Shown: piece by piece, positions 48,501-60,699 of the stretch
Layout: every line of letters begins with the position of its first letter
Position numbering within the stretch: position 1 is the first letter of the stretch
Assembly (NCBI GenBank): GCA_964036275.1
Contig: OZ038435.1
Coordinates: 310,001-374,000 of the forward strand
Reading direction: 5' to 3'
Length of the DNA stretch: 64,000 nt
Source: Litoditis marina
Lineage: Eukaryota > Nematoda > Chromadorea > Rhabditida > Rhabditidae
Notes under the pieces: generated by a model
Database searches by the model: none
What the model saw: the letters and a program-made list of their open reading frames with translations, nothing else
Told to the model about the DNA's origin: nothing
Position numbers and translations under genes: made by a program

Positions 48501-51500
48501 CCCATCTCCTGCTCTGTAGGCAGTCTAGTTCAGACGACCCTGTAAACCAGAGTGAAAATGAAATGTTTGCCTACTTACTGTCTAAGTGTACGAAAAATAC
48601 CGAAAACATGTTTAGATATTCGCAACAAAGCTCAAGTGCCGAACAAAACACACATTACGAATAGGGAACACAGTTTCATGATGTGTTGTGTAGAAAGAAG
48701 ATACAACAAGACTAACCAAGTCACGTAAATTTGAACAAAAAGGAGTAAAAAGAAAGCATGAGGCAGAGAGATAGATTGAAAACAAGGACAGAGGAGGGAG
48801 AGGGATGGCTTGAGATATGAAAATGTACAAAGAGAAATAAAGAAACCAAGCGGTTCTTGACTCTGAAATGTCAATAAAAGCAGAAAATGAGCTTCAACTT
48901 ACCCTATCGTTGTCTAGAAAACACGAAAACTTAAAATAGAGGATGATTAATCATTCAACTAAAGCAGGCTATGTGGGTAAATAACTCAAACAACACGACA
49001 AACAAAACTATTATTAGATAAGATCCAACCTTCCGCCTACGGACACAATAACAAAGAGAGAGCAAAACTGCTCAGACGTCAGTTGTAATGTTCTAAATGT
49101 CGATGAAATTCTGAGTGAGTCACATTTTTTCTCTAAATCAGAGAAAACTTCTCACATCTCATATCTTATAGTCGATGAATTGACACCATGTAGAATAAAA
49201 ACATCAACAGGTTTTCACTCCATAGTTTTTCTTTATGATTCTTCCCGTGTCTAAATAACCTTTCTTCTTTGAATCAAATGGTTCGATAATTATTCTTGTA
49301 TTCATTCTTGACCAACCTCTTTCTTCCGTCGGCGGTGGCGGTGGCGCGGCCTTCGTCTTGCGACTTCTGCCGCTGACCGATCCGACCGCACTCTCCAGGG
49401 TGGCCGATCTACTCGTCTTCACGGGCTCCGTTCCGTTTTCCGTTCCGTTTTCTGTTGTAGCACCAGTGGATTTCCGGATCGAGATTTGTTCGGACGGAAT
49501 CAGGCTGTTGATCTCAGCAAAACTAAAATACGCATAACGGTATATTTTGCAGAAAGTTTCGAAACTAAAACTTCTTCTTCACTTGTATTTGAACTCGATA
49601 GACGATAACATACAAATTTCAATGAACCGTCATGGTATCTGGCACCGTAGCAAAGTCGTGAAAGTGTTGAGCTCACCCTGATTGAGGACCTAGCACCGTA
49701 ACAAAGTCTCATGAAAAGGTCACCTTTGAGCTGAACTATCTGGTCACCACCTCACCCAGAGCTGGGTCAACTACACTATGCGTAAACATAGAAAATTGGC
49801 AACTATGTGGCCAGAATGTGATCAGGTTTCCGATCATGTTCAGCTCACCACTTTCATGACTTTACTACGGTGCCTAATCACAGTCTGGCCACATAGTTGC
49901 CAACTTTCCGTGTTAAAGCATAGTGGGGGTGACCCAAATCTGGGTCAGGTAGTGTCCAGATAGTTCAGCTCAGAGCTGACCTTTTCAGAGGACTTTGCTA
50001 CGGTGCCTGATGTAGATGTTATATAGAAATTATAACAGATGTGATTGATTGAAAGTGACTGTTTGCGAAAATCCCTGCTCGAGTCGTTACTAATTAAAAG
50101 ACTTGTACTGCGGTCCAAAATCTCGTTTTGGTCATCATTTTCGTATCTTTCTGATGAAACATCCACATTCCAATAGTTGAAACCAGGCCAGCACACCGTG
50201 ATATTTAAGAAAGAAAAATCAAAACAATTAATAAAAATGTATCGATCTTCACCTATACAGAAGTTTGTAGTTTCCAATTGGAACACTTCAATTAGGTACC
50301 GTATTTTCAGCTTTTCAAACAATCTTTCATGTCAAAGCAGTTCACAAACAACTCCCAGTAATTATGTTCATCACCGGAGCTCAACTATAGTGCGTGCCAA
50401 ATTTATAAAGTAGCCGCCTCATGTGAGACTCGAACCGGACTCAAAATTTTGGGAGGCGCGAACGTTAACCACTTTACCAACTGGGCTTATTCCAGTAGCG
50501 TGAACGGATCGAGTATATGTGTTCTTACACAGCGCAAATTGGGACATACAGTACACCCTTACCTTTATGTAGACGACGACTATATAGAATTACAAAGGTA
50601 CATATTAGGCAAAGATATCCGGCGCTAAGCTGCCTAGCTATAAACAGTCAGTGGTGCAAACACTAGAGTGTGCAGGTGAGAAAAGTACCCCATTAGAAGA
50701 GGAAGGAGGGGTGGGAAAAGTTTCACACTTCAATATTATAAGATCGATGAGTTTTATCAATACAACAAACTTTAACTTATGCTTATATGGAGAGGGTTGT
50801 ATTTGGACAAACTAGAACGGACTTCAGTAAATGTCAGTAAATTCAAGTGTGTGTAACTAGAACGGACATTTTTTTTTAATAATATTCCAAGTCTCGTGTT
50901 CGATTAGTAAAACCCCACACAATTTCAAGATTCCGAGGTATAACAGTTGTACATTGAGGGTATTCAAAGATACCATTAATACCTATTCAAGAACATAGCT
51001 CAGGTTTGGAATATATCATTTGAAACTGTTTGATATGGCACCGAAACTATTTGTCGGAAATCGTTTGAGAGACAGTAACTTTTCATGTTTTGAAGCAGTT
51101 TTTTTGCTAACGAACCTAATCAACACCAACAAACATTTTATACTATATTGTGTGGTGAAAACCAGCATAATGCAAAATTTTGAGCAGATGAAAGTCGCGC
51201 ACCTAATGATAAATTTAAGTGTTGTAATATATTTATTCACGTTTTGGCGCGATTTATTAGTTTACCGTACTTGTCGGTGGTTAAACAAAGATCCACTTTG
51301 TTCATTGAAAATGATTACTGATTGATGGTCTTTGGTCTAGTATCACCAAAATTGGTTAACCAATTTTGTATGTTCTGACAAACAAGAGAGTAACTGGCAG
51401 GGTAGAGAACGTCGGCGGTTGTCAACTATTTCCCTTATTTACACCCATCTGGGGAAGGACTGACAGGCGACCAAATAGACTAGAAAGACAGGGAAGGAAA

Positions 51501-53754
51501 GGATCCAGAAGGAAAATAGAACCGAAAATAAGAGAAAAAACAAATCTCATGGCGAGATTAGGCCAGTTTTTGGCAGGCAAATCTCAACCGGAAGTGTTGA
51601 CACCCGGAAGTTTTTTGAGCAAAATATTTGACTGCATAGAACATTTGAACCCGATTGTATAGTTTGGACGTAACAGTGAAGACGACTGTGAATAAATGAG
51701 AAAGGTAGAAAGATCACCGGAATGATGAGCTAGTAGTCTTCAATAACCGTGATATGTTTCTACTATCGGAAGTTTCCGGAAAACAAGCGGTTCAGCTTGG
51801 AAGTTCAATCCACCTCCAGGAAAACTGTGAAAAATGAACTGAGACAAACTACAGTACAAAGGGCAATGGTTATCGAAAACTGGAGAGAGTACTCTGTTAA
51901 ATTAACTCAAGTCTGTTAATACAATTCCCATAAAAGTTTCAGTTCGTATTGGGCTATATTCTGAAGAATTTATTGGATGGTGGAGGCGCTAAACCACTGC
52001 CTAAGCGCCTAAAAAATTATTGGGAGGAAACACAGTACGGACTATGGTTATCAGAAAATGAGTTATGGTAATATTTCACACAACTTCTCTATGAATTTCA
52101 CACAAAAACTTAGATTATTATGGTATAAAGTTTTGCAGTTCTTCGTAATAGGCGCCTACAAAGAATAACAGATGAAGGAGGCGCTGAGCCATTGGGCTAA
52201 GCCGGTTAAACGTTTACGACGTAACTGTCGCTATGATTGGAGGAACGATACGCAAATTGACGAAATGAGGAAAGTTTCCAGTTCTCTGAGAGATATACGA
52301 CTGTACTCCGTATCGCCCATCAATGAGAATGCGTACAGTTTACAATCACAAGTTCCGCTATTGAATAGCAAAGATTCTGAGTCGGTAACACAACTGATAC
52401 TATGGAAAAAAATGTGGAACACTGCTTAGCAAGTTTCCAAATGATTGTAGTTGTAGACTATCGAGCCACACCACTTTGAGTTCACAATCATTCTTTTACA
52501 GTGAAGTAACACATTGCTCAATCCTCATGTAAAAGTGAAATGTGACAACTGTGTCAGTGTTCCGCGTTTGTGAAAGCACAATTCAGCGAAAGTAGATCAG
52601 TCGGCACTAGATTTTGAAGAAAGAGGGCATGAAAGGAAGAGGTATGTTCACTTCGAAAGAGGTGTTCATCGCAATTGAATAGGGGGCTGAATAGGTTGAT
52701 GGGTCGCCCTCCCTCGGGGGGGGGGGGGGGGGGTAATTCGAGACCTCAACCCCGCAAAAGGTGTTTGACGCGTTGGACGCGCGCACTTTCACACTACGAC
52801 TAAGATTGTGGAAGAAGTGGAATGAACGAGAAAAAATGAAGATAAAGTTATGAACTACTCAAAAAACTAACGAGTTTTCGACTCAAGACTCAAGTGAGTT
52901 TTGCTGATACTCAAAAAGGAAGGGTTTTAGAAACTCGAACACTCGAACAGGAATAATCGTTTGTACAAATCCCGTGGGCAGCTCAGTGATTTGGTACTGT
53001 AGGATTTTCTATGCTGTTTATCATATGTCACAGACTTTTTCAATCTACGAGAAAACCGGTGGTTCTGAGAACGTGCATCTCACTGTCCGCACTCTCTCAG
53101 GTCTGGCGAACCACTATAGTTGACACTATTTCCACTGAGACTCCTACAGTACACATTCAAAACTCAACAGACTGTTTTCTAATTTGAAATTCAACTTTTT
53201 TCGTTGAGGTGGTGGGTTCGACTCCGGAGTAAAACAGTTAAGTCTGAAGAATATGCAAATCTGCAATTGACCAGTCCTCACCTGTCAGTAGGGGGTGGCG
53301 GGCGGCGGCAGCCTGTTTTCGATGTTTCTGGAATAGAGAAAGAAACACTTAAGTTATTAGTCCTCAACGGCCGCTCCTCTAAAAACAACAATTATAGTTG
53401 CAAGCGGCTTTCGTGCGCCAAATCCGCTGTTACCGGATCGTTTACACGTAACATCTGTGAGAAAAGTGGGAACAATCGTTGACATTCATATTTCGATGAT
53501 TTCGTATAATAGTACTATTTTTATGTGTTAAAAAGTGAACATTTACCTGCACATTTATCTTTAAAAATGTGTTGGACACAATAAGTGCATTTTCGGTGAT
53601 AATCTAAAAATAAAGTCCAACCTTGCGAAAATCTTCATATTTCCGTGATTTCGTATAAAGCTAATGTACTTTTTTAGAATATTTATCATTTACAGCAACG
53701 AACCTTCCGAAAAAATGAGAGCAGTCCAGACTTTTTCGTTTCTTTGGGGGCCAT
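39561..53754 (-). CDS. Cordon-bleu-like WH2 actin-binding protein, 17 or more exons
   Basis: Exons in order are 53754-53704, 53327-53282, one unfound exon, 49522-49317, 48042-47918, 47348-47185, 46848-46715, 46396-46298, 45858-45710, 45036-44932, 44243-44104, 43806-43699, 42994-42891, 42599-42478, 42189-41257, 40849-40701, 40273-40129 and 39671-39561. From 49522 on, every junction is GT/AG and in phase. About 963 residues are visible. The start MAPKETKKSGLLSFFRK and the later SRSATLESAVGSVSGRSRK...APPPPP block resemble the KFLGFFK and SRSLTLGPS...KKRRAPPPP parts of vertebrate COBL. PKKKKAPAPVP is KRAP-like. Proline runs (PPAPPPPPP) precede a C-terminal WH2 motif, DSLMEEIRIAGGLKGLKKV, which in such proteins binds monomeric actin. 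The N-terminal ubiquitin-like COBL domain is not seen. The phase mismatch between 53282 and 49522 shows an exon is missing. The family call is by pattern; WH2 and proline-rich content are firm. Confidence 0.72.
47700..47854 (-). repeat. tRNA-like SINE, copy 1
   Basis: On the minus strand, an A-box-like TAGCACAGTGGTTAGCGC and a B-box GGTTCGATCCC lie at tRNA-like spacing. The arms do not pair well enough for a functional tRNA. It is preceded by a leader (GTACTGTCTATCTCACTT, then CGCTGTGTACACACACAT) that also precedes the copy near 50.5 kb. It is intronic in the cordon-bleu-like gene. Confidence 0.65.
49640..50012. mobile_element. Inverted-repeat element with arms of about 145 bp
   Basis: The left arm (about 49686-49845) and right arm (about 49870-50012) are inverted copies that share GCACCGTA(A/G)CAAAGTC, GAGCTGAACTATCTGG and TTGGCAACTATGTGGCCAGA. 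A further partial copy of the arm end, GGCACCGTAGCAAAGTCGTG, lies at 49641. It sits about 120-490 bp upstream of an exon of the cordon-bleu-like gene. No coding capacity. Confidence 0.8.
50418..50562 (-). repeat. tRNA-like SINE, copy 2
   Basis: On the minus strand, AGCCCAGTTGGTAAAGTGG resembles an A box and GGTTCGAGTCTC a B box. The leader GTGTACTGTATGTCCCAATT, then GCGCTGTGTAAGAACACAT, is clearly related to that of copy 1, at the same distance from the tRNA-like body. The cloverleaf is too degenerate to call a tRNA gene. Confidence 0.6.
52716..52733. repeat. Poly-G tract, 18 bases
   Basis: This homopolymer lies in a large intron of the cordon-bleu-like gene. A proline-rich minus-strand frame through it has no phase-compatible splice sites. 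Confidence 0.9.
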
Positions 53755-53780
53755 GGCTGAATTTCATTGACCTCGTCCAC

Positions 53781-55975
53781 TGAAAGAGTATCAACAATAA
53801 AATGAGAATTGCGGGAGGGAATATATAGAGCGTGGGAGACGAAAAACTCATGAGAAGACGGTAGTTCAACTGGTTTATCACCGGTTCAAAAATGACGGAA
53901 TAAGCAGAATACATTAGAAGAAATATTGATATTTGAACAGGAATTGTTATTTTATTACATGTTAATGAGTGGCTGATCTATCGTTTACATAACTCGATAC
54001 GGTTTGCTAACAGTGTCGGAATAGAACGGTTAGGAAATCTTTTTGTACATTTTTTTGTACAAACAACGAGATTTTCATAGGATTCGAAGCTCTTCGATAA
54101 TTCAAACGAAAAAAGACTGGAAATAACTAGGTGTAGATTATAGTCTGTATCATTCCTACTGAGTGCTGAGACTCCCACACTTTCGAACTTCCCACAGTAG
54201 GAGTCTCCGTAGAAATAGAAAAGACTATATATAGCCCTCTTCTGTCGACGAATGTTATGATTGGTGAAGGTAGAATGATTGACATTCTACATTTCCCAAC
54301 CTCGGAATAACAATTGTTCACATTCAAGAAATGGTATTCTCGCGAATGATACATTTCGGCGCGATTGCTCAGTTGTACGAATATTTTTGTTCTCAATAGC
54401 GTAACTATTTTCAAAACGAACACAGAGTAGTATAGTTTCTTAAAACTGCAACAATGGCAAATAACTGATAAGACCTACCGACCAACAAACAAACTGCAAG
54501 TATATGTCAAACCCTTATTTAGAAGGACTTTTTTTTTTTAGAAAAGTGGCGGAAAATTTACGTGATCTTTTTAGGATTCTTCCAGTTTAAGGTTGGTTAC
54601 AAACTGCATTTTCAGAATGGTTGTAATGTCAGTCTGTTATGTATGCAGAAACATGGAAATCAGTCAAGAATCAGCGTGAAACTAAATGTGCTATGTTACA
54701 TAAGTCTCGACGCTTAAACCTTTGATACACATAACGAAAACAAATTGTTCGAACAATCATCTCACACTAAATTTTTCAACGTTCCAAACACATTGATTTG
54801 ATTTAGACATTTCCGATAGGATTATCAAAAATGTGCACAAAATATATCCTATACATGTTTCAATGAGGTTTGGTCAACATTGTTTAGCATACACAAAAGA
54901 CGCCTCTATACAGCATGTGAATTGGTGTTTATGGATTTTCGACATGGGGGGCTAGTATCAATCATTGATCTGAATACCAGGCTGGGAAAAACAGCTGAAA
55001 ACCAGGAAATATTCCTATCGCTAAACTAAACGTGAGCCTTGAATAAGAAGGAAAAAGGGTGTGGTAAAGGAAAACGTCCAAAATTTTTTTTGGCAATCTA
55101 CCTATCGTGCGCGGTAACCTATTGAGACACGTAAACAATCTAAAACGAATGATTTCAGCATTTCGAGGTTTTAGATCCTCATTCGAGAAAGGGTCCAAAA
55201 TACAAATTTAACTTTTTGTGAAGGCGTAGTAAAGTTAGACTGTACTAATTTCCGCACTATTCGGAGTAGTTTGAGCAATCGAGACCTTCATTGGATAAAA
55301 ATGAACAGTAATCATGCTTCCAAGTTAGATCCTCATTTGGCTCGCAATGATTTTTTCGTCTAACACTTGAACGTGGGGGAAATGTGTCGCCTCCTGCTGC
55401 CAGATTATTTTTTTAATCGAACAATGAATTGGCTGATCAAGTTTTAGAAAGTTATAAATAATTAATATGAGCCAGGTTGCGAAGCAAATTACAGCTGAAA
55501 TCTGGAAGCGAAACAGAAGAAAAACAAACAGGTTGGGCGGGGGTCGGTAGTGATGAAAAATTGATAATTTTGCTTTATTAAAAATGTTCCATTTAGTAAT
55601 ATATGAAAGTGCGAACTAATATCAGATGGATTGTGGCAAAGGCTGAGTTTGATAAGATTGAGGCGCCATTTGGACAAGACTATCGATTATTATAACGGGT
55701 ATTGATAAGGTTTAGGTACACAAAGAAGAAAGAACAGCAGACATTCTGAAACAATAATGTAACTCAATCGATACGCATCAGATGTGTTAAGACTTCCATT
55801 CTCATCTAGACTTTGGTGAGAGTGAAAGGTTGTATAACTTTTATTCATAGAAAACACGTGTATTCTGCTGAGTTTTTCGTTCACTTGCTGGTACAAGGTT
55901 GAACGTTCAACAAAAAGTACTATTGCTTTGATAAACCGTAGCAGCGCAGGAATGACCAGAACTATACATCCTACC
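53781..55975. other. Non-coding stretch upstream of the cordon-bleu-like gene
   Basis: A good acceptor (CTCTTTCAG) ends at 53781, so at least one 5' exon of the cordon-bleu-like gene is expected here or further right. I found no frame resembling the ubiquitin-like COBL domain. Nothing else is recognisable. Confidence 0.45.
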
Positions 55976-56102
55976 TTAGAGTAGGACGACTATGTGGACC
56001 AACCCCGTGTCATCGGTCCTTTAAACTGCAATTGAAAAATGTATTGCGGTTTACAGGACTGAAGCGTTGCGATTGGACAACATAATCGTCCTTCTTTAAG
56101 TC
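55976..56102. mobile_element. Short inverted-repeat element, copy 2
   Basis: This is the second copy of the element at 5290-5415. Left end AGGACGACTATGTGG, right end CCACA(A)CATAATCGTCCTT-like; it shares CCTTTAAACTGCAATT and AGGACTGAAGCGTTG(C/G). Same orientation, roughly 80 percent alike by eye. Confidence 0.7.
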
Positions 56103-59054
56103 AACGAATACCGGAACCAGAACAATTGTGATCCAGAACGTATCCTGTACTTTTTAACTATGCGTTGTTGTTCTATACTGACTAGTCACGAGAAATGCCA
56201 ACAAAGATCATCAACTTCATAGTACGCTTGTGGATGCTGTTGTTTTTTCAGCAAGCCATTAGTACAACATTTTATCGATTGGTAAAACTATAATTACCTA
56301 TTTATATTTGTTAATTAGGTGTGTGAGAGACGCAGTCGGAGAAAGGAAAATCAATATGAACTGAAACCCTCTATTTTGTACAGTGAGATCGATACTCAAG
56401 ATAGTAGTTATGCATTTTATCAAGATAGAAATGAAAATCTTGAATACATTGATTGAATAATAAACTATATAAATTTCCAATCCTATTAAAATTGAATAGA
56501 AATTTGATAAATGGCGCCAATGAGCGCATGACTTTGAAATAAAATGAGTAGGAGACACTGATAGTGGCAAATACCCTCCCACTCAAAATGGTGAACAAGA
56601 TCGAAATTTGAGACAAACAATTGGGTGGATTTCAAAAAATAGAATAGAAGTTTGATGAGAAAATTTCACAGATAAAATTTATATCATAAGAAAAGTGTAG
56701 TAGAATAGAATATCAAATTGAAAAGTGATGTAAGGTTACCTAAAAGATAGCGAAAGAACTCAATAAGAAAAACTCAATGCAGAGTTTCACACAATCTCTT
56801 CATCTCACGTTCGTTTGTTCACACGATTCTCACGTGATACAATCGTGGTCAAATTATGCTGAGTTCTACTTTGAAGAATAACAACTAAAGGAAACGGTGC
56901 TGACTAACCCCTACTGTTGAACTAAGCATTAATTTCAAATCAATGTTGAAAATGTTCAAACATAAAACGGACAAACAAAATAAACATTTATTTGTTTTTA
57001 AAGTGTTGTGGAGTGAACCAATGTTTATAAACTCAGAAAACAAGCCTGTATCGAATTTGTATAATAACTAATTAAAATCTTCGACATCAACGTAACTCAA
57101 ACGTTCTGCAGGGGAAATGTTTATACACATCAGAAATCGATGACACAGTAAATATGTTTCTTCGGATGAAAATCGTACGAAAGCTGAAATTATTGCCCCC
57201 ACACGGAACTCTTATCACTAATACCGTCTGGTTTATACGTTTCTATCCTACACGAGAAGGGCAAATGTTCTTAACACGATAAGAATAGTTTTATATTCTC
57301 TTGTAAACCCTGAAGAAAACATGTTGAACACATCTGTATTCAAAGACATACCTCATAAATTGTACAATTTCTCATTTTACTTTCCCACGAGCTTAGAGCA
57401 CATTCAACAGGTTGTGAAATGTAATATATCTATATTAATGTTACAATATTTTGTTCTGAAAAGGGGGAAATGTGATTTGTGTGGTTCACTGCGGGTGAAA
57501 CGATATACCTCTTTTGAAAAAGAACACATGACAAAAACCATGTTTGCATACCACTTGTCCTATTCACGCGTTTTCATTCTCAATGAAATCGGTGGTATTC
57601 TCACCCATCCACCACATCAAAAACATCATGAAAAGGGAAATTAAGCAGTGTTCATAATATCAAAAACTAGTTATTAGATTATAATCGAGCAGCACATACC
57701 TTTACCAATAAAGAAGAAGTTACTCTTCAACAGCACAGTTCAAATCATATTTCATCCTCTTCCATTTATTTTCTTGAATGGAAGCATATTTTAGTGAAGC
57801 AGCTTTGAAATTATAGTTTGGTATGATACAATTTCATGCTAGCAAATGCTAGACGAACGTAGCATAATGAATGAGAATTTCAAAAACCCGCTACAAACCA
57901 CTGGGGTCCCTTCTTTTGTCAAACTATTCATGCGAAGATGCGGACCGGAAAACCAATCTTTCTTCTGAAAAATATTAGCAGTTGACTTTTCATCTCAGTC
58001 TTGCTACGAGGCAATGTCTTAAAAGACCTGCTAAATGGCGCTCTTTTTCTATTACAAAGTTTCGGTTGGACAAGCTACAAAGCGTTATATTTTCCTATTA
58101 TAAAAACACTCTAGAACAGATAAAGAAGGTTCGATAAATTGTTTAAAGTGTCATGAAAGGGCAACTGAGTCAGTCCGCGCAAAGGAGTGCCGCTGTCAAT
58201 TAGAAGTGGCTGGCAGTCAGATTTGTTTACTCCTCTCGCATAAGCAAACAAAAACAGAAATGTCAAAAAAATTTTGAATTTCTAGAGCTCACGAATTTGT
58301 TTTAGACAATGCCGAACATGTCTGTAACTACAAAAAAGTCGCATGTGTGAAAGTGACTTGAGATTGCTTCAAAAAGCTGAATGCCGGAATTTGCGAAGAT
58401 CTAGTATCATTCTGTGAATTCATGGGCAGAAAAACATTTTTTGTTACAGTATACATCTGTTGTCGAGTAGTAAAAAACACAAATTATCGTTCGAACCAAC
58501 ACTATTCCTGGCTGTTTCGTGTTTACTCGCCAATTCAAGTATCCAATTGAAAAGGGTTATAACTGGGGAAAATTAAAACCCCTGAGTGTTATAGTTATAA
58601 AAAAACGAAAAGAAAACTAACACATACTCGTGAGGTAGCGGAAGAGTCTAGAAGTACTCTAGTTTTTCGTAATGGGTTAGAGAGGTATGAACTACATATA
58701 TTCGATTTTGTTAGGCTTTTCATTCAGAAGTTACACACGAACAATTTGACTATAACTTCACATTACAGACAAAATAACCAGTTCACAAAAGGTGCCGCAT
58801 GTTTGAAAAACACCGCCTCGTAACACGGCGACGTGAGTAAATGAATATAAAATATGAACCATGGAAGTTTCGGGAATCGTGTTTCATACTTGTCCGGTTG
58901 AATGTTTCAGCCGGGGAATAAATGAGGACAGATATCTCGAATGGACGGCGCCGCGCGACGCATTCGTGTGTTTGAGTTTGTTTTTAATAATCGCGTCCTC
59001 CCTCCGCTTGAGATATAGTGCTTGTTGTTCCTATTGTACAGACGACGCACTTTC
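56103..59054. other. Non-coding stretch, no gene seen
   Basis: The longest frame, 107 codons from an ATG at 57321, has no recognisable domain or splice partners, and its length is within chance for this composition. No RNA gene was recognised. Confidence 0.5.
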
Positions 59055-59455
59055 AGGGGAGAGGAACATCCTCGAACACTTTATGAAACGCTACTAGCGT
59101 CGCACAGGGATATATATGGTTGTTTTTGCTGTGTTTGTAGTTTAACCACGGTTAGTCCTAGAGTGTTTCAGGATCAAACAACAAGTGGAAAGAGCTCACT
59201 ATACATCCTGCTCATGTTGGAAGAAATACGCGCTTTTAGGGGATAGGAACATCTCCAGATAACTTATGAAACGCTACTAGCGTCACACGAGGGGGAGACT
59301 GATGACAACGATAATTTTACTTTGTTTTGCTATGTTTGTGGTTTCATTCCGGTTACTAACATTTATAACACACAATAACGACTAACAACTGACAACTGAA
59401 ACAAAAGAACATTCCTCAAACACTTTATGAAACACAACTAGCGTCGCACACGGAT
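59055..59455. repeat. Three spaced copies of a 50-bp module
   Basis: The copies lie near 59055-59110, 59230-59290 and 59404-59453. They share GAACAT(C/T)C, then ACTTATGAAACGC-like, then ACTAGCGTC(G/A)CAC. Copies are 165-180 bp apart, so this is a diverged tandem array. A TGTTTGTAGTTT motif follows the first two. Confidence 0.75.
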
Positions 59456-60094
59456 AGAGACGGTATAATATAACGTACACCTAATCATTGTACGCCTTAA
59501 AACTATGATGGTTCACGTTATTGTGCAATTGAAGTAGCAGTATAGTTTGAGTTGGAACACTCTATCGAAAACTTTCTATTTGGAATTGACGAAAGAGCAT
59601 AAAGATAAGATCCAAACTATAAAACTGACGTGAGACGCATAGATGAACACACGTTAAAAGTTATACGTTAGAAGTTACACGTTATGTTTTTTTCACGAAA
59701 CTCCAGAACTGGATCGCGAAACATAGAAGAACACGCTAGAACCAAGTGATATGGTTTTCGACTGACCGGAACCTTGTTTCTCCGGAAAAAGCACCGGATT
59801 AGATGAAACGCAAGCAGAGACGACGGGAAACTGACAGAAAAACCGCCTTCTTCAGCTGTTGACACAAACAAAAACACGTAGCGAACGATTGTTTACTAAA
59901 CAAACAAACGCTTGATCTGGTGTTCCACGCACTCTTATGTATACGCTTACAGTAACAATTTCAAGAAGTTTAAGAGAGGAAGAGTGACTGAATAGTTTCA
60001 AGTATGAGAATATTTTATGTTTCGTTATATATTTATTTTGTTCAGATAAAATAACCTCTTATGAGTGCAAACTATAGCAACGACAACGTCTCCG

Positions 60095-60097
<3 letters not shown>

Positions 60098-60186
<89 letters not shown>

Positions 60187-60188
60187 TC
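60098..60188. repeat. (CT)n microsatellite, about 90 bp
   Basis: A nearly uninterrupted CT dinucleotide run is followed by a CCCTCTC-rich tail. It is the longest microsatellite in the window. Confidence 0.98.
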
Positions 60189-60683
60189 TCCCTCTTCCAT
60201 GTCAGGATTCCAGCGGTGGTCGTAATGAGAGCCTCAACTGAACAATGGCAAGGTCACTGTAGTCCAAGGAAAGAAACCTACTCGCCAGTCTCTGCGTCTC
60301 TCTCTTTCCCATACTCTTTCTTCTTTCTCTGTCCCACGTGAACGGTACTATTATTAGAGATGGGCCATAAATTGTTCGAGACTACGTGAGGACACTTACT
60401 ACTCTCGAGCTCCCGGAGACTAATTAGTAAGACTAAATAGTCACAAACATTATGAAATTCCACTTAAATATTATGCACGTTACTAGGGTAGTGAATCATG
60501 CGTTAATTCCCAATTCACCACTCGTTCGCGTTAGGTTGAAAACTGAGTTGAAAAAAAAACTAGTTCTGTTTTTCGAGCTTTGAGCTCTCTTCGAGTTTCC
60601 AGCTTGTCGAGTTTTCCAGTTTCGACTCGACTCAAACTCGAACTCGAGAATGAAACACAGTTTCTTTCAAATCTGATTTTGTT

Positions 60684-60698
60684 GGGGGGGGGGGGGGG
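60684..60698. repeat. Poly-G tract, 15 bases
   Basis: This G homopolymer lies in non-coding DNA. Short frames across it give only glycine or proline runs. Confidence 0.9.
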
Positions 60699-60699
60699 T

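Noticed and set aside
50420..50490. Possible tRNA gene on the minus strand
   Set aside because: The T stem and acceptor stem pair poorly, and the leader is shared with another SINE copy.
57321..57644. 107-codon plus-strand frame starting with ATG
   Set aside because: Composition and length fit chance in AT-rich DNA; no domain, no splice partners.
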